NCBI RefSeq assembly: GCF_031599675.1
Contig: NZ_CP134223.1
Location: forward strand, 310,001-374,000
Length of the DNA stretch: 64,000 bases
DNA from: Paenibacillus pedocola
GTDB taxonomy: Bacteria > Bacillota > Bacilli > Paenibacillales > Paenibacillaceae
Direction of reading: 5' to 3'
Shown: piece by piece, positions 47,727-55,545 of the stretch
Position numbering within the stretch: the first letter of the stretch is position 1
Layout of the letters: each line of letters opens with the position of its first letter
Translations under genes and position numbers: made by a program
Notes under the pieces: model-generated
What the model saw: only the letters and a program-made list of their open reading frames with translations
What the model was told of the DNA's origin: nothing
Databases searched by the model: none

Positions 47727-48569
47727 TTACTGCATATTAAGCTGAATTTTGCGGGTGCTGAGTACGCCTTCCAGGCCGGTAGGGTCGTTACTTACTTTGC
47801 GGGATACAAAGGCTTCAGCCCGCTCCGAGGTGCGGATACGCACCGGCTTGGTCTCCATATGCACCAGTTCCCACATAACGTCGGCTACGGACTCTGCCGT
47901 CTGGGGCTCTACATTCCGCTGCAGAAAGGTTGCGGTGTAAGCATCAATTACCGGCTTATATTCGTCGTCCAGAATCCCGCCGGTGCCGGCTACATGCCCC
48001 AGCACGGTTTTGTTGAATTCTGTGGCAATCGCCCCTGCCTCCAGCAAAGTTACGTCGATGTTGAATTGCGGTTTGTAATAGGTAGCCAGACTTTCCAGCA
48101 GGCCTTCCACCGCAAATTTGCTGGCGCAGTATATTTCATTCATCGGCTGTCCGACAAGTCCGCCTACACTTGAAGTGGCTACAATATGAGCGTATCCGCT
48201 CTTGCGCAGCAGCGGAAGTGCGGCCCGGATCGTATGCATTACACCGTATACGTTGGTGTCGAAGACACGCTGAATATCTTCCACCGGCGCTTGTCCAAGT
48301 GCGCGGAGGTAGCCGAAGCCGGCATTTGCGAACAGCACATCCAGAGAGCCGTGCTCACGCTCAATCTCGTCAATCACAAGCTGGATGCTGTCCGGATCTG
48401 TGACTTCGAGATGGACGAAATGCAGATTGGTCTCTTCGCGGTACAGCTCATGGTCGCGGGCCAGATTCCGCGTGCCGGCGTATACAGTCCAGCCTTCACG
48501 GGCGAATTTCAAAGCCGTAGCCAGTCCGATTCCGGAAGAGGCGCCGGTAATGCAGATGATTTTGCTCAT
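47727..48569 (-). CDS. Short-chain dehydrogenase/reductase
   Basis: A 280-residue classical SDR. The cofactor motif TGASSGIG is at 8-15, NAGFGY near 88 and the catalytic YCASK near 148, with a Ser in ATSSVGG upstream. The arrangement TVYAGTRNL after the first strand suggests NADPH preference. The ATG at 48569 is preceded by GGAGGT at a wide distance. The substrate is unknown. It is probably monocistronic. Confidence 0.92.
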   Translation of the reverse strand: MSKIICITGASSGIGLATALKFAREGWTVYAGTRNLARDHELYREETNLHFVHLEVTDPDSIQLVIDEIEREHGSLDVLFANAGFGYLRALGQAPVEDIQRVFDTNVYGVMHTIRAALPLLRKSGYAHIVATSSVGGLVGQPMNEIYCASKFAVEGLLESLATYYKPQFNIDVTLLEAGAIATEFNKTVLGHVAGTGGILDDEYKPVIDAYTATFLQRNVEPQTAESVADVMWELVHMETKPVRIRTSERAEAFVSRKVSNDPTGLEGVLSTRKIQLNMQ

Positions 48570-48729
48570 TTTAAATGCAACCTCCAATGAATTTAATGTT
48601 GGATAAATTAGGAATTTTCAAACACATTATAGCATGTACCGGGTGTATCTCTCTCTTATGTCCGGCATAAGTCCGCATTTTCGCCTATTTTTACGGCCAG
48701 CTTAAGTTGTATCAAAGATTTCATTACTG

Positions 48730-48748
48730 TAGACTATAATTAAGTCTA
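48730..48748. promoter_or_regulatory. Palindrome overlapping a -10-like box
   Basis: TAGACT-ATAATTA-AGTCTA contains TATAAT (48735-48740), 27 bases before the AI-2E gene. The block CTGTAGACTATAAT nearly repeats TTGTAGACTATAAT at 25517-25530. No good -35 box is found. Confidence 0.4.
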
Positions 48749-48774
48749 TAGTAGTAAGCGAATGGAGAGGAACA

Positions 48775-49803
48775 ATGGAAGTATTTAAACGTTATTACGC
48801 AAATTTAACGATCCGGCGCTTTGGAATTCTGGTGTTGATCGGACTTCTGCTCTACAGTATCAGAGACATGCTGAATTTAGTGCTCCTGACATTTTTGATT
48901 GCTTACGTGATGAACAGTTTTCAGGTTCTGCTGACGAAGCGGATCAGCAAGTATATCCGGGTAAACAGCAAGGTCATTATTATCGTGTTGTACCTGGCCC
49001 TTATCACCATGATTGTACTTGCCCTGGTAAAATACCTGCCCAAAGTGTTCGAGCAAATTAAGCAGTTAACCACCTTTTTATCGAATTTAACTCCTGAAGA
49101 CATCCCGCAAAACCAGATTACCCAGTACTTATTCGTTACGCTCAAGGATTTGAATTATCAGTCTTATCTCAAGGGCGGAATTGACTATGTGTTCAAAATC
49201 AGCAACTGGGGCACCACCTTCGTATTATCCACCATTCTGAGCTTTGTTTTCATCCTGGAAAAGGGCCGCATCGTCAGCTTCACTTCCCGCCTGAGAGAGA
49301 GCAAGATATCCTGGTTCTACGTTGAGCTTGAGTATTTCGGCAAAAAATTCATTTCCTCCTTTGGCAAAGTCATTGAGGCGCAGATTCTGATCGCACTGTT
49401 CAATACCGTGTTCACCGTTATAGGGCTGTGGATTCTGGGCATGTTCTTCTCACCGTTCCCTTACCTGTTTGCGCTTTCTATCATGATTTTCCTGCTCAGC
49501 CTGATTCCGGTAGTCGGCTTTGTCATCTCGCTGGTTCCGCTTTGTATTATCGGCTATAATATCGGCGGGCTGGAAGTGGTCATCTATGTACTAGCTATGA
49601 TCGCCGTGCTGCACTTTATGGAGGGTTATTTCCTGAATCCGAAGCTGATGTCCTCGAAGATGAACCTGCCGATGTTCTATACCTTCATCGTTTTGCTGTT
49701 CTCCGAGCACTATATTGGCGTATGGGGACTTATTCTCGGGATTCCGATCTTTGTATTCTTCTTGGATATCCTTGAAATTTCCCGCAATGAACCCGGGAAG
49801 TAA
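48775..49803 (+). CDS. AI-2E-family membrane transporter
   Basis: A 342-residue membrane protein with about seven to eight hydrophobic segments. The family layout is clear: two N-terminal helices (LVLIGLLLYSIRDMLNLVLL), a soluble middle (PKVFEQIKQLTTFLSNLTPEDIP region), and C-terminal helices with LSLIPVVGFVISLVPL and EGYFLNPKLMSSKMNLP. Family members export signals or act as Na+/H+ antiporters; the role here is open. GGAGAGGAACA precedes the ATG. Confidence 0.88.
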   Translation: MEVFKRYYANLTIRRFGILVLIGLLLYSIRDMLNLVLLTFLIAYVMNSFQVLLTKRISKYIRVNSKVIIIVLYLALITMIVLALVKYLPKVFEQIKQLTTFLSNLTPEDIPQNQITQYLFVTLKDLNYQSYLKGGIDYVFKISNWGTTFVLSTILSFVFILEKGRIVSFTSRLRESKISWFYVELEYFGKKFISSFGKVIEAQILIALFNTVFTVIGLWILGMFFSPFPYLFALSIMIFLLSLIPVVGFVISLVPLCIIGYNIGGLEVVIYVLAMIAVLHFMEGYFLNPKLMSSKMNLPMFYTFIVLLFSEHYIGVWGLILGIPIFVFFLDILEISRNEPGK

Positions 49804-49827
49804 CCAGAATTCCGTTCATAAAAGAGA

Positions 49828-49860
49828 GGCAGCCCGCATTTGCCGGCGGGCTGCCTTTTT
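49828..49860. terminator. Bidirectional intrinsic terminator
   Basis: GGCAGCCCGC pairs with GCGGGCTGCC, followed by TTTTT, between converging genes. Confidence 0.92.
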
Positions 49861-49881
49861 CATAATCTAAGTATTCCGCAA

Positions 49882-50274
49882 TCAGCCGAACGTAGTAGTG
49901 ACACTCTGGGTCACAAGCTCTCTTACCTCGGCTTTTTGCGCTGCGTATTGTTCTCTTGTAATGCTTCCGCTAGCCAGCCGCGAATCCAGCTGCTGAGTCA
50001 GCTGTGCAACCTGCAGGTTAATGACATGATTGATATTCCCGCCGTTCTCTGTGGCGATGTCCTTCAGGGACTTACCGTCGTAAATTGCCTCGTACAGCTC
50101 TTCATCGGAGGACTGGTTCAGTGCTTCAAGCAGTTCGTCCTTGTCTGCCACAGCTGCGGAAGTAGACCATTTGGCTACCGGAGAGGCGATGGCGGCAGTT
50201 TTACCCCAGGCTGTTCCTCCGAAAGACATAGCTACGATCATGGTCCCGACAATCATCACTCGTTTTATGTTCAT
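49882..50274 (-). CDS. Small secreted protein of unknown function
   Basis: A 130-residue protein with a cleavable signal peptide (VMIVGTMIVAMSFGGTAWG). The mature part has an acidic helical region (DKDELLEALNQSSDEELYEAIYDG, with a SLKDIATENG element) and a C-terminal SHOCT-like stretch (LDSRLASGSITREQYAAQKAE). AGAGGATATTTAC precedes the ATG. I can assign no function. It is transcribed away from the two-component system. Confidence 0.78.
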   Translation of the reverse strand: MNIKRVMIVGTMIVAMSFGGTAWGKTAAIASPVAKWSTSAAVADKDELLEALNQSSDEELYEAIYDGKSLKDIATENGGNINHVINLQVAQLTQQLDSRLASGSITREQYAAQKAEVRELVTQSVTTTFG

Positions 50275-50622
50275 GTAAATATCCTCTTTTCATTATTTGT
50301 TATATCGGTAAGGGGTCATAGGTTACGTCAGTTAGGATAAATGTGCTTAAGTGCATTGTAACCGGGAAAGCTGAGGCTAAGCTTAAGTCTGGTTTAAGAT
50401 TGCCTAAAGAATGGCCCCTTGCGGGGTAATACGCTTTAATCAGCGGCAGGGTTCATTTAAATGATCACGGCAACCTTTCAAGCGGAGAACCGTCTGGAAG
50501 CATGGTAGAGCTTTTGGGTGGACCGGCAAACCAAGGTATACTATCAGCAGGAAGCAGAACGGTTATTAAGAGAAGCAGGGCCAGATAGTAAATAAACCAT
50601 AAGTGTAAGAGGTGAACCGCCG
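50275..50622. promoter_or_regulatory. Intergenic control region before the response regulator
   Basis: The octamer GCTTAAGT occurs at 50345-50352 and 50381-50388 in the same orientation, 36 bases apart. TTGGGT (50514-50519), 17 bases, TATACT (50537-50542) is a plausible promoter for the two-component operon. No gene is seen here. Confidence 0.4.
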
Positions 50623-51318
50623 ATGAATAAAAAAGTACTGGTTGTTGATGACGAACAGAGCATTTCCAGTGCAATTGCCTATGCGCTGCGGCGTGAAGGC
50701 TATGAGGTGGATACGGCCGGTGACGGGGAGGAGGCGCTCTCCAAGGTGCTGACCTTCCATCCGAATGTGCTGGTGCTGGACGTGATGATGCCGAAGCTGA
50801 GCGGCTATGATGTATGCCGCCGGCTGGAGAACCGGGATGATATAGGGATTATTCTGCTGACAGTCAAAAATGATATTGTCGATAAAATTGTCGGGCTGGA
50901 GCTAGGGGCAGATGATTACATGACCAAGCCGTTTGAAATCCGTGAGCTGCTGGCCCGTGTCAAGGCGCTGCTGCGCAGGCTGGAGAAGAAGACGGGTGAA
51001 GCCGCCGGCGAGGTAATCGAGTATGGGGCGCTGCGAGTGTATCCCGAAAGGCGTTCTGCCGAGCTTAAGGATGAAGAGCTGGAGCTGACGCCGAAGGAAT
51101 TTGATCTGCTGCTGCTCCTGCTCTCCCATCCGCAGCGTGTGTATATGCGGGAAGAGCTGCTGGAGCAGGTATGGGAGATGGACTATGCCGGCGGCACGCG
51201 CACCGTGGATATCCACATCCAGCGTCTGCGCAAAAAGCTCGGTGAGCCGTATCAGAATATGCTGCAGACGGTTTATGGCGTCGGGTATAAAGCTGTACCG
51301 GCCGGGAGCTACGCATGA
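50623..51318 (+). CDS. OmpR/PhoB-type response regulator
   Basis: A 231-residue regulator. The receiver domain has acidic residues D9 and D10 and the phospho-acceptor D53 in VLDVMMPKL, followed by the conserved T and K (LTVKND, MTKPFEIREL). The C-terminal winged HTH ends with RTVDIHIQRLRKKLGEPYQN. AGAGGTGAACCGCCG precedes the ATG. It overlaps the kinase gene by 4 bases, so the pair is coupled. Confidence 0.95.
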   Translation: MNKKVLVVDDEQSISSAIAYALRREGYEVDTAGDGEEALSKVLTFHPNVLVLDVMMPKLSGYDVCRRLENRDDIGIILLTVKNDIVDKIVGLELGADDYMTKPFEIRELLARVKALLRRLEKKTGEAAGEVIEYGALRVYPERRSAELKDEELELTPKEFDLLLLLLSHPQRVYMREELLEQVWEMDYAGGTRTVDIHIQRLRKKLGEPYQNMLQTVYGVGYKAVPAGSYA

Positions 51319-52781
51319 GAGTCAGCATCAAGCTGAAATTCAGCCTGTTCCTGGGGCTGCTGCTGATCCTGGCTATCAGTGTGCTGAGCTATTTCGTGCT
51401 GCGCGGCGTAGAGCGCAATGAACTGACCCAGGCGGAGGCCTCGCTCGCCCAGCATGTCAAAACCGTTAATCTGCGGGTGAAGCAGACCTACTACACGGGA
51501 GTCCGGCTTCCTCCGCAGCAATTTCTGCAGCGGCGCGGGCGTGAGCTGGCGGCCGAGCTGGCCGGTTTTACCGGTCTTGAGGTCACGCTGTACGATGCGC
51601 AAGGTGAGCAGGCAGGAACCTCGGTGCAGCGTGAGCCTGCACAGGGAAGTGCTGTTGCCGCCGATGCACTGGCCTATGCGCTGCAGAACAAGATCGCTTA
51701 CCAGAATGCAGGCGACAAGCTGCTCTATCTGGCTCCGCTTCAAGGCCCGGAGGGTCAGATGGGGGTAGTGCAGCTGCAATATTCGCTGAAGAGTGCACAA
51801 AGCTTTCAGCAGACCCTCCGCAATCTGTTCCTGACGACCGGAGCCGCAGTGCTCCTGCTAAGCTTCATTACCGGTTATTTGTATTTCAACCGCGCCGCCT
51901 CTGCGATCAGCCGCTTGAAGAAGGCGGCAGAGTCGATCCGCCGGACCGAATATATCTCGTCCCCGCCGCTTACGCGGAGGGATGAGCTGGGTGAGCTGGC
52001 CGAAGGGATTTATTTTATGAGTAAGGAAATTGAGCGCAGTATTGCCGCAAAGGATGAGGAGCAGCGTAAATTACAGCTCGCCGTGACGAAGCTTCAGGCG
52101 CTGGAACAGCAGCAAAAGCAGTATATCGGCAATATCAGCCATGAGTTCAAGACACCGCTGACCTCGATTAAGGCTTATGTGGACTTGCTTAATATGTATG
52201 ATGATGATCCCAAGCTGCTGCTGGAGGCCAAGACCAATATCGCCAAGGAAAGTGACCGGCTGTATGAGATGGTGGACAAGGTGCTGCAGCTGACCGCACT
52301 GGAGAAATATGATTTCGAATCGCAGGCGGAGTCTTTTGAGGTAGCTGAAGGGCTGCGGGATATCTGCGGCCGGATGAACGGCAAGGCCGAGCGGTTCGGC
52401 CTGACAATTACGCTGGAGGCGGAGCCTGCGCAGATCTGGATCGACAAAGAGAGCTTCATGCATATTTTCATCAACCTGATCGATAATGCCATCAAATATA
52501 ATGTCCCGCAGGGGGCTGTCCATCTGCGCAGTGAGGTCCGGGAGGGCCGGGTATGGATCACGATCAGCGATACCGGCATCGGCATCCCGGCTGAAGCGCG
52601 GGACAAAATCTTCGAGCCATTCTATACGGTTAACCGCGACCGCTCCCGTGCGTCAGGGGGCACCGGTCTCGGGTTGTCGCTGGTGCGCAATCTGGTCGAG
52701 AAGCAGAACGGCACCATTGTCCTGCTGGAGACAGAGGGCGAAGGCTCGGCGTTCCAGCTTTCTTTTCCGGTAATGGTGTGA
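51315..52781 (+). CDS. Sensor histidine kinase
   Basis: A 488-residue membrane kinase: TM1 at about 8-28, an extracytoplasmic sensor (about 30-165), TM2 at about 170-192, a HAMP linker (193-245), HisKA with His276 in NISHEFKTPLTSIKAY, and a HATPase domain with INLIDNAIKYN, ISDTGIGIP and GGTGLGLSLV. It phosphorylates the response regulator encoded just upstream. The signal is unknown; the downstream exported beta-propeller lipoprotein may be a target or modulator. Confidence 0.95.
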   Translation: MRVSIKLKFSLFLGLLLILAISVLSYFVLRGVERNELTQAEASLAQHVKTVNLRVKQTYYTGVRLPPQQFLQRRGRELAAELAGFTGLEVTLYDAQGEQAGTSVQREPAQGSAVAADALAYALQNKIAYQNAGDKLLYLAPLQGPEGQMGVVQLQYSLKSAQSFQQTLRNLFLTTGAAVLLLSFITGYLYFNRAASAISRLKKAAESIRRTEYISSPPLTRRDELGELAEGIYFMSKEIERSIAAKDEEQRKLQLAVTKLQALEQQQKQYIGNISHEFKTPLTSIKAYVDLLNMYDDDPKLLLEAKTNIAKESDRLYEMVDKVLQLTALEKYDFESQAESFEVAEGLRDICGRMNGKAERFGLTITLEAEPAQIWIDKESFMHIFINLIDNAIKYNVPQGAVHLRSEVREGRVWITISDTGIGIPAEARDKIFEPFYTVNRDRSRASGGTGLGLSLVRNLVEKQNGTIVLLETEGEGSAFQLSFPVMV

Positions 52782-52882
52782 GGATCAATAAGATTTACAA
52801 GTTGGAAACATTATGCAGCGTTTTTGAAATACTCTTCCGGTATGCTTGGGGCATTGGAGCAATAACACTGTAGGGGGAAGTA

Positions 52883-54004
52883 ATGATGATTATATTAACA
52901 AGCGGCAGGCTGCGCAGGGCGGGTCAGGTAGTGCTGGGCACAGCGCTTGTGCTGACTACGGCATGCAGTTCGGGGAATACGGAGTCGCGGCAGGTCGTTG
53001 ACAAGTCGGGTACCCAAATTACAGTAATGGATAATACCAGCGAATCTGTATACACCAAGCTGAAGCTGGAGGGCATCGACAAGGTCGACGGTGTGCGCGG
53101 CATGGACTGGGTTAGTGAGGATGTCATTGCGGTGGACAAAGAAAACCGGAATCTTATCCCGCAGACGATTGAAGGCACGGAACGTTATCCGCATAATCTC
53201 TATTTGCATAACCTTTCCTCCGGGGAGGAAACTGCGCTCCAGGAAGGGGACAAAAACTATAGTGCAGCGGAGCTGTCCCCCGACAAAAAGTATCTTCTGT
53301 ACAAAGAGGCAGAGGATGTGGTGGGTCTCGGGTACATCATGAATCTTGCCACAGGCGCTTCGGTCAAGGTGGATGAAGCCCCGTTCCGGATGGAAGAAGG
53401 CCGGTGGGCAGACGACGGGCATGTGATTTTCCCCAGTATGGATGGGACTGTTTACAGCGTAGATGTACAGGGAAATAAAGAGACTGTGGTGAAGCCCGGC
53501 GAACCCTATGTCCATGAGCTGGGGCAGTCGGGGAATATCATCTACTACGTGACCGGTGAGGAGATGCAGCTGAACGCCTACGATACTGAAACCAAGCAGT
53601 CCAGGGCTCTGAAAAAAAGTGTGGTCTGGGCCATTCCGTCCCCGGACGGCAGCAAGCTGGCGATTGTGAAGCGAACTAAGCCGGGAGAGATGGTGCTGGT
53701 GCTCTGTGACAGCGAGGGCAACGAGCAGTCGGAGCTGGCCTCGGGCCAGCAGGTCTTCGGAACAAGCTGGTCGCCGGACGGCAGCATGCTGGCGTATTCA
53801 TTAATCGCCGAGAACCCTGCCGATGACCAGAACGGGGTGTTCATTACCACACTTGAGACCGGGGAGCAGACGCCGCTCCTTGGCGATATTGAAATTTCCG
53901 GCCAGCTGCGCTGGAGTCCTTCCGGCAAGAAGCTGCTGGCTTCATCGGCTGTGCTGAAGGATAACGCCTTTCAGATCACGACCTATGTGATTAGGCTGTC
54001 ATAA
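52883..54004 (+). CDS. Beta-propeller (TolB/WD40-like) lipoprotein
   Basis: A 373-residue lipoprotein with signal VVLGTALVLTTAC (lipobox TTAC). The mature part shows repeated propeller blades with SPDKKYLLYKE, SPDGSKLAIVK, SPDGSMLAYSL and SPSGKKLLASS motifs. Such proteins act as extracytoplasmic scaffolds or signal modulators. GGGGGAAGTA precedes the ATGATG start. It follows the kinase by 101 bases without a clear terminator and may be in the same operon. Confidence 0.85.
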   Translation: MMIILTSGRLRRAGQVVLGTALVLTTACSSGNTESRQVVDKSGTQITVMDNTSESVYTKLKLEGIDKVDGVRGMDWVSEDVIAVDKENRNLIPQTIEGTERYPHNLYLHNLSSGEETALQEGDKNYSAAELSPDKKYLLYKEAEDVVGLGYIMNLATGASVKVDEAPFRMEEGRWADDGHVIFPSMDGTVYSVDVQGNKETVVKPGEPYVHELGQSGNIIYYVTGEEMQLNAYDTETKQSRALKKSVVWAIPSPDGSKLAIVKRTKPGEMVLVLCDSEGNEQSELASGQQVFGTSWSPDGSMLAYSLIAENPADDQNGVFITTLETGEQTPLLGDIEISGQLRWSPSGKKLLASSAVLKDNAFQITTYVIRLS

Positions 54005-54018
54005 CGCACAAGAAAAAG

Positions 54019-54062
54019 CGCCCGGGATATGGCAGCTGCTGATGCCATATCCCGGGCGTTTA
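54019..54062. terminator. Bidirectional intrinsic terminator
   Basis: CGCCCGGGATATGGCA pairs with TGCCATATCCCGGGCG; T-rich flanks on both strands between converging lipoprotein genes. Confidence 0.92.
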
Positions 54063-54071
54063 TTAATGCTG

Positions 54072-54512
54072 TTATTGAGGGGTTAGCTGACCCAGCTGGT
54101 TCAAAAGCTCGTTGATCTGGCTGATCGTAGCGGGAATCCCTGTCGATTCGAAGGCGGCTTTGCCCTCTTCCAGATTAGTTGCAGCCTGATCCAGACCTTG
54201 CTGAAGCTTCTCGTTGTAGCTCACAATGGATTGATGCAGATCCGCCGCATACTCCGGAACCTGAAGATTGGCATACCCGGAAATCTGTTCCTTCAGACCA
54301 GCCAGCCTTTCTATCAATGCCTCCTTAGCCTGCGGGTCTGTGGCTGCATCGGCTGCCAGCGAATCCATTTCCTGCCCGAATTCTGTCAACGTTTGCATGT
54401 AAGAAGCTGTATCGGCAGTGAAACTGACGCTATTCCCCACCTTTTCTGCAAACCCGCAGCCCGGTACAATCAGCAGGATGAACAGCAGCAGACTTAAACT
54501 GTATTTCTTCAT
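54072..54512 (-). CDS. Small lipoprotein (DUF6376-like)
   Basis: A 146-residue lipoprotein starting MKKYSLSLLL at 54512; AGGAG lies eight bases upstream, whereas the GTG at 54521 abuts the site. Signal LLLFILLIVPGC gives lipobox VPGC. The mature part is all-helical (TASYMQTLTEFGQEMDSLAA, KEALIERLAGLKEQISGYAN), resembling DUF6376 lipoproteins of Bacilli. Function is unknown. It is divergent from the attenuator-headed sulfonate-type operon. Confidence 0.8.
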   Translation of the reverse strand: MKKYSLSLLLFILLIVPGCGFAEKVGNSVSFTADTASYMQTLTEFGQEMDSLAADAATDPQAKEALIERLAGLKEQISGYANLQVPEYAADLHQSIVSYNEKLQQGLDQAATNLEEGKAAFESTGIPATISQINELLNQLGQLTPQ

Positions 54513-54616
54513 TCGCCTCACTCCTCTTGAGTTATCGTATGTGCCAGGTTTACTCTAGTTCATACGGCAGTATACAGAGCGGGTTGCGGAAAATTAACTT
54601 TTGTCTAAATTCATAC

Positions 54617-54646
54617 TTGACAGGTGGGTTTAAGGGGGTATATGAT
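54617..54646 (+). promoter_or_regulatory. SigA-type promoter of the marR/sulfotransferase leader
   Basis: TTGACA (54617-54622), an 18-base spacer and TATGAT (54641-54646). Transcription would start near 54653, giving a leader of about 110 bases up to the terminator. Confidence 0.75.
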
Positions 54647-54652
54647 TACACC

Positions 54653-54764
54653 AATAGTTCACCACTAATTAAATGAACAGTGAAATAATTACCTGAGCCG
54701 ATTGGACCGCCAAAGGCTCCCGCATTACTACCCTATGGAGGGAGTATGCCGGGAGCCTTTTTTT
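54653..54764 (+). promoter_or_regulatory. Candidate transcription-attenuation leader RNA
   Basis: Three parts are visible. GTTCA pairs with TGAAC, and the loop CACT can pair with the AGTG right after it (54656-54682), an H-type pseudoknot pattern. GAGCC (54695-54699) pairs with GGCTC (54715-54719) around the inner stem TTGG-ACCG-CCAA. AAAGGCTCCC (54712-54721) pairs with GGGAGCCTTT (54751-54760), followed by T7. The second and third hairpins share GGCTC and exclude each other, as antiterminator and terminator do. TGGACCGC recalls the T-box bulge but lacks one base, and no specifier stem is present. Confidence 0.6.
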
Positions 54765-54792
54765 GTTGGCTGATGGAGGAAGGCAGGAGCGA

Positions 54793-55335
54793 ATGACAGA
54801 TGAAAAGTGGGAGCGCCTGGAGGAGGCCGACTGGCTCTTCCGCAAGATGGTAAGGAGATTCGTGAAGGAGCGTGACCGGGTGAATGTGGAGGGCATTGCC
54901 CTGCCGGGCATGCTGATCCTGAACAAGATTATCCGCGAGGGTGAGCAGCGGCTCGGCGACCTGGCAGAGCAGCTCGATTTCACCTCCGGTGCCATCACGG
55001 CACTGAGCGACAAGCTGGAAAAAGGCGGGTACACGGTACGCCGGCGGAAGGAAGATGACCGCAGGACAGTTCTGCTGAATATTACGGCAAAAGGGCGGGA
55101 GCTGGTGCAGCGCAACAGCAATGTGGGAGCCCGATGTATCACGCTTCTGTTCGAGGGCTTCACGGAGGAGGAGCTTGAGCAGCAGAGCCGGTTCTATGAA
55201 CGGATTATCGGGAATCTGGAAGGATTCTCGGATACGCTGCTGGAGCTGGCCCGGGACAATACCGAAGCCGCCGCGACCCGCCCTGAACAGAAGCCGCGAA
55301 AACCCTCGACAGAGAACAAGTATCTCAGCTACTAA
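54793..55335 (+). CDS. MarR-family transcriptional regulator
   Basis: A 180-residue regulator starting MTDEKWERLEE at 54793. The winged HTH is intact: EQRLGDLAEQLDFTSGAITALSD recognition region, then wing VRRRKEDDRRTVLLNITAKG. The C-terminal tail is longer than usual and polar. It is the first gene after the attenuator leader and probably controls the sulfotransferase/ABC genes in response to a small aromatic or sulfur compound. The ribosome site (GGAGGAAGGCAGGAG) allows an earlier TTG start at 54763. Confidence 0.88.
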   Translation: MTDEKWERLEEADWLFRKMVRRFVKERDRVNVEGIALPGMLILNKIIREGEQRLGDLAEQLDFTSGAITALSDKLEKGGYTVRRRKEDDRRTVLLNITAKGRELVQRNSNVGARCITLLFEGFTEEELEQQSRFYERIIGNLEGFSDTLLELARDNTEAAATRPEQKPRKPSTENKYLSY

Positions 55336-55358
55336 GAACAACAAGAAGCGGTTTTATA

Positions 55359-55530
55359 TACGAAGACGGTTCAGGATGCATAAGCTCACAAAAAATTAAG
55401 TGTATGCTTCCGAAGCGAGTTTTGTACGAAGCTGGTTCAACGAAGTAACCCTAACAAAACTTTGAGCGTATGCTTCCGAAGCGATTTTTTGTACGAAGAC
55501 GGTTCAGGAAGCATAAACTCACAAAAAATT
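55359..55530. repeat. Tandem 66-67-nt repeats ending at a ribosome site
   Basis: Units begin with TACGAAG at 55359, 55425 and 55492. Each full unit holds ACAAAA..., TATGCTTCCGAAGCGA and TTTTG, so ACAAAA/TTTTGT and GCTTC/GAAGC form a hairpin. The third unit stops after ACAAAAAATTTT, directly before TAGGAGAG of the sulfotransferase gene. Units differ by several bases. Confidence 0.8.
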
Positions 55531-55545
55531 TTAGGAGAGATGATC

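Noticed and set aside
54653..54764. Canonical T-box riboswitch
   Set aside because: The leader is only about 110 nt, has no specifier stem, and TGGACCGC lacks one base of TGGNACCGC; the same bases form a simple hairpin.
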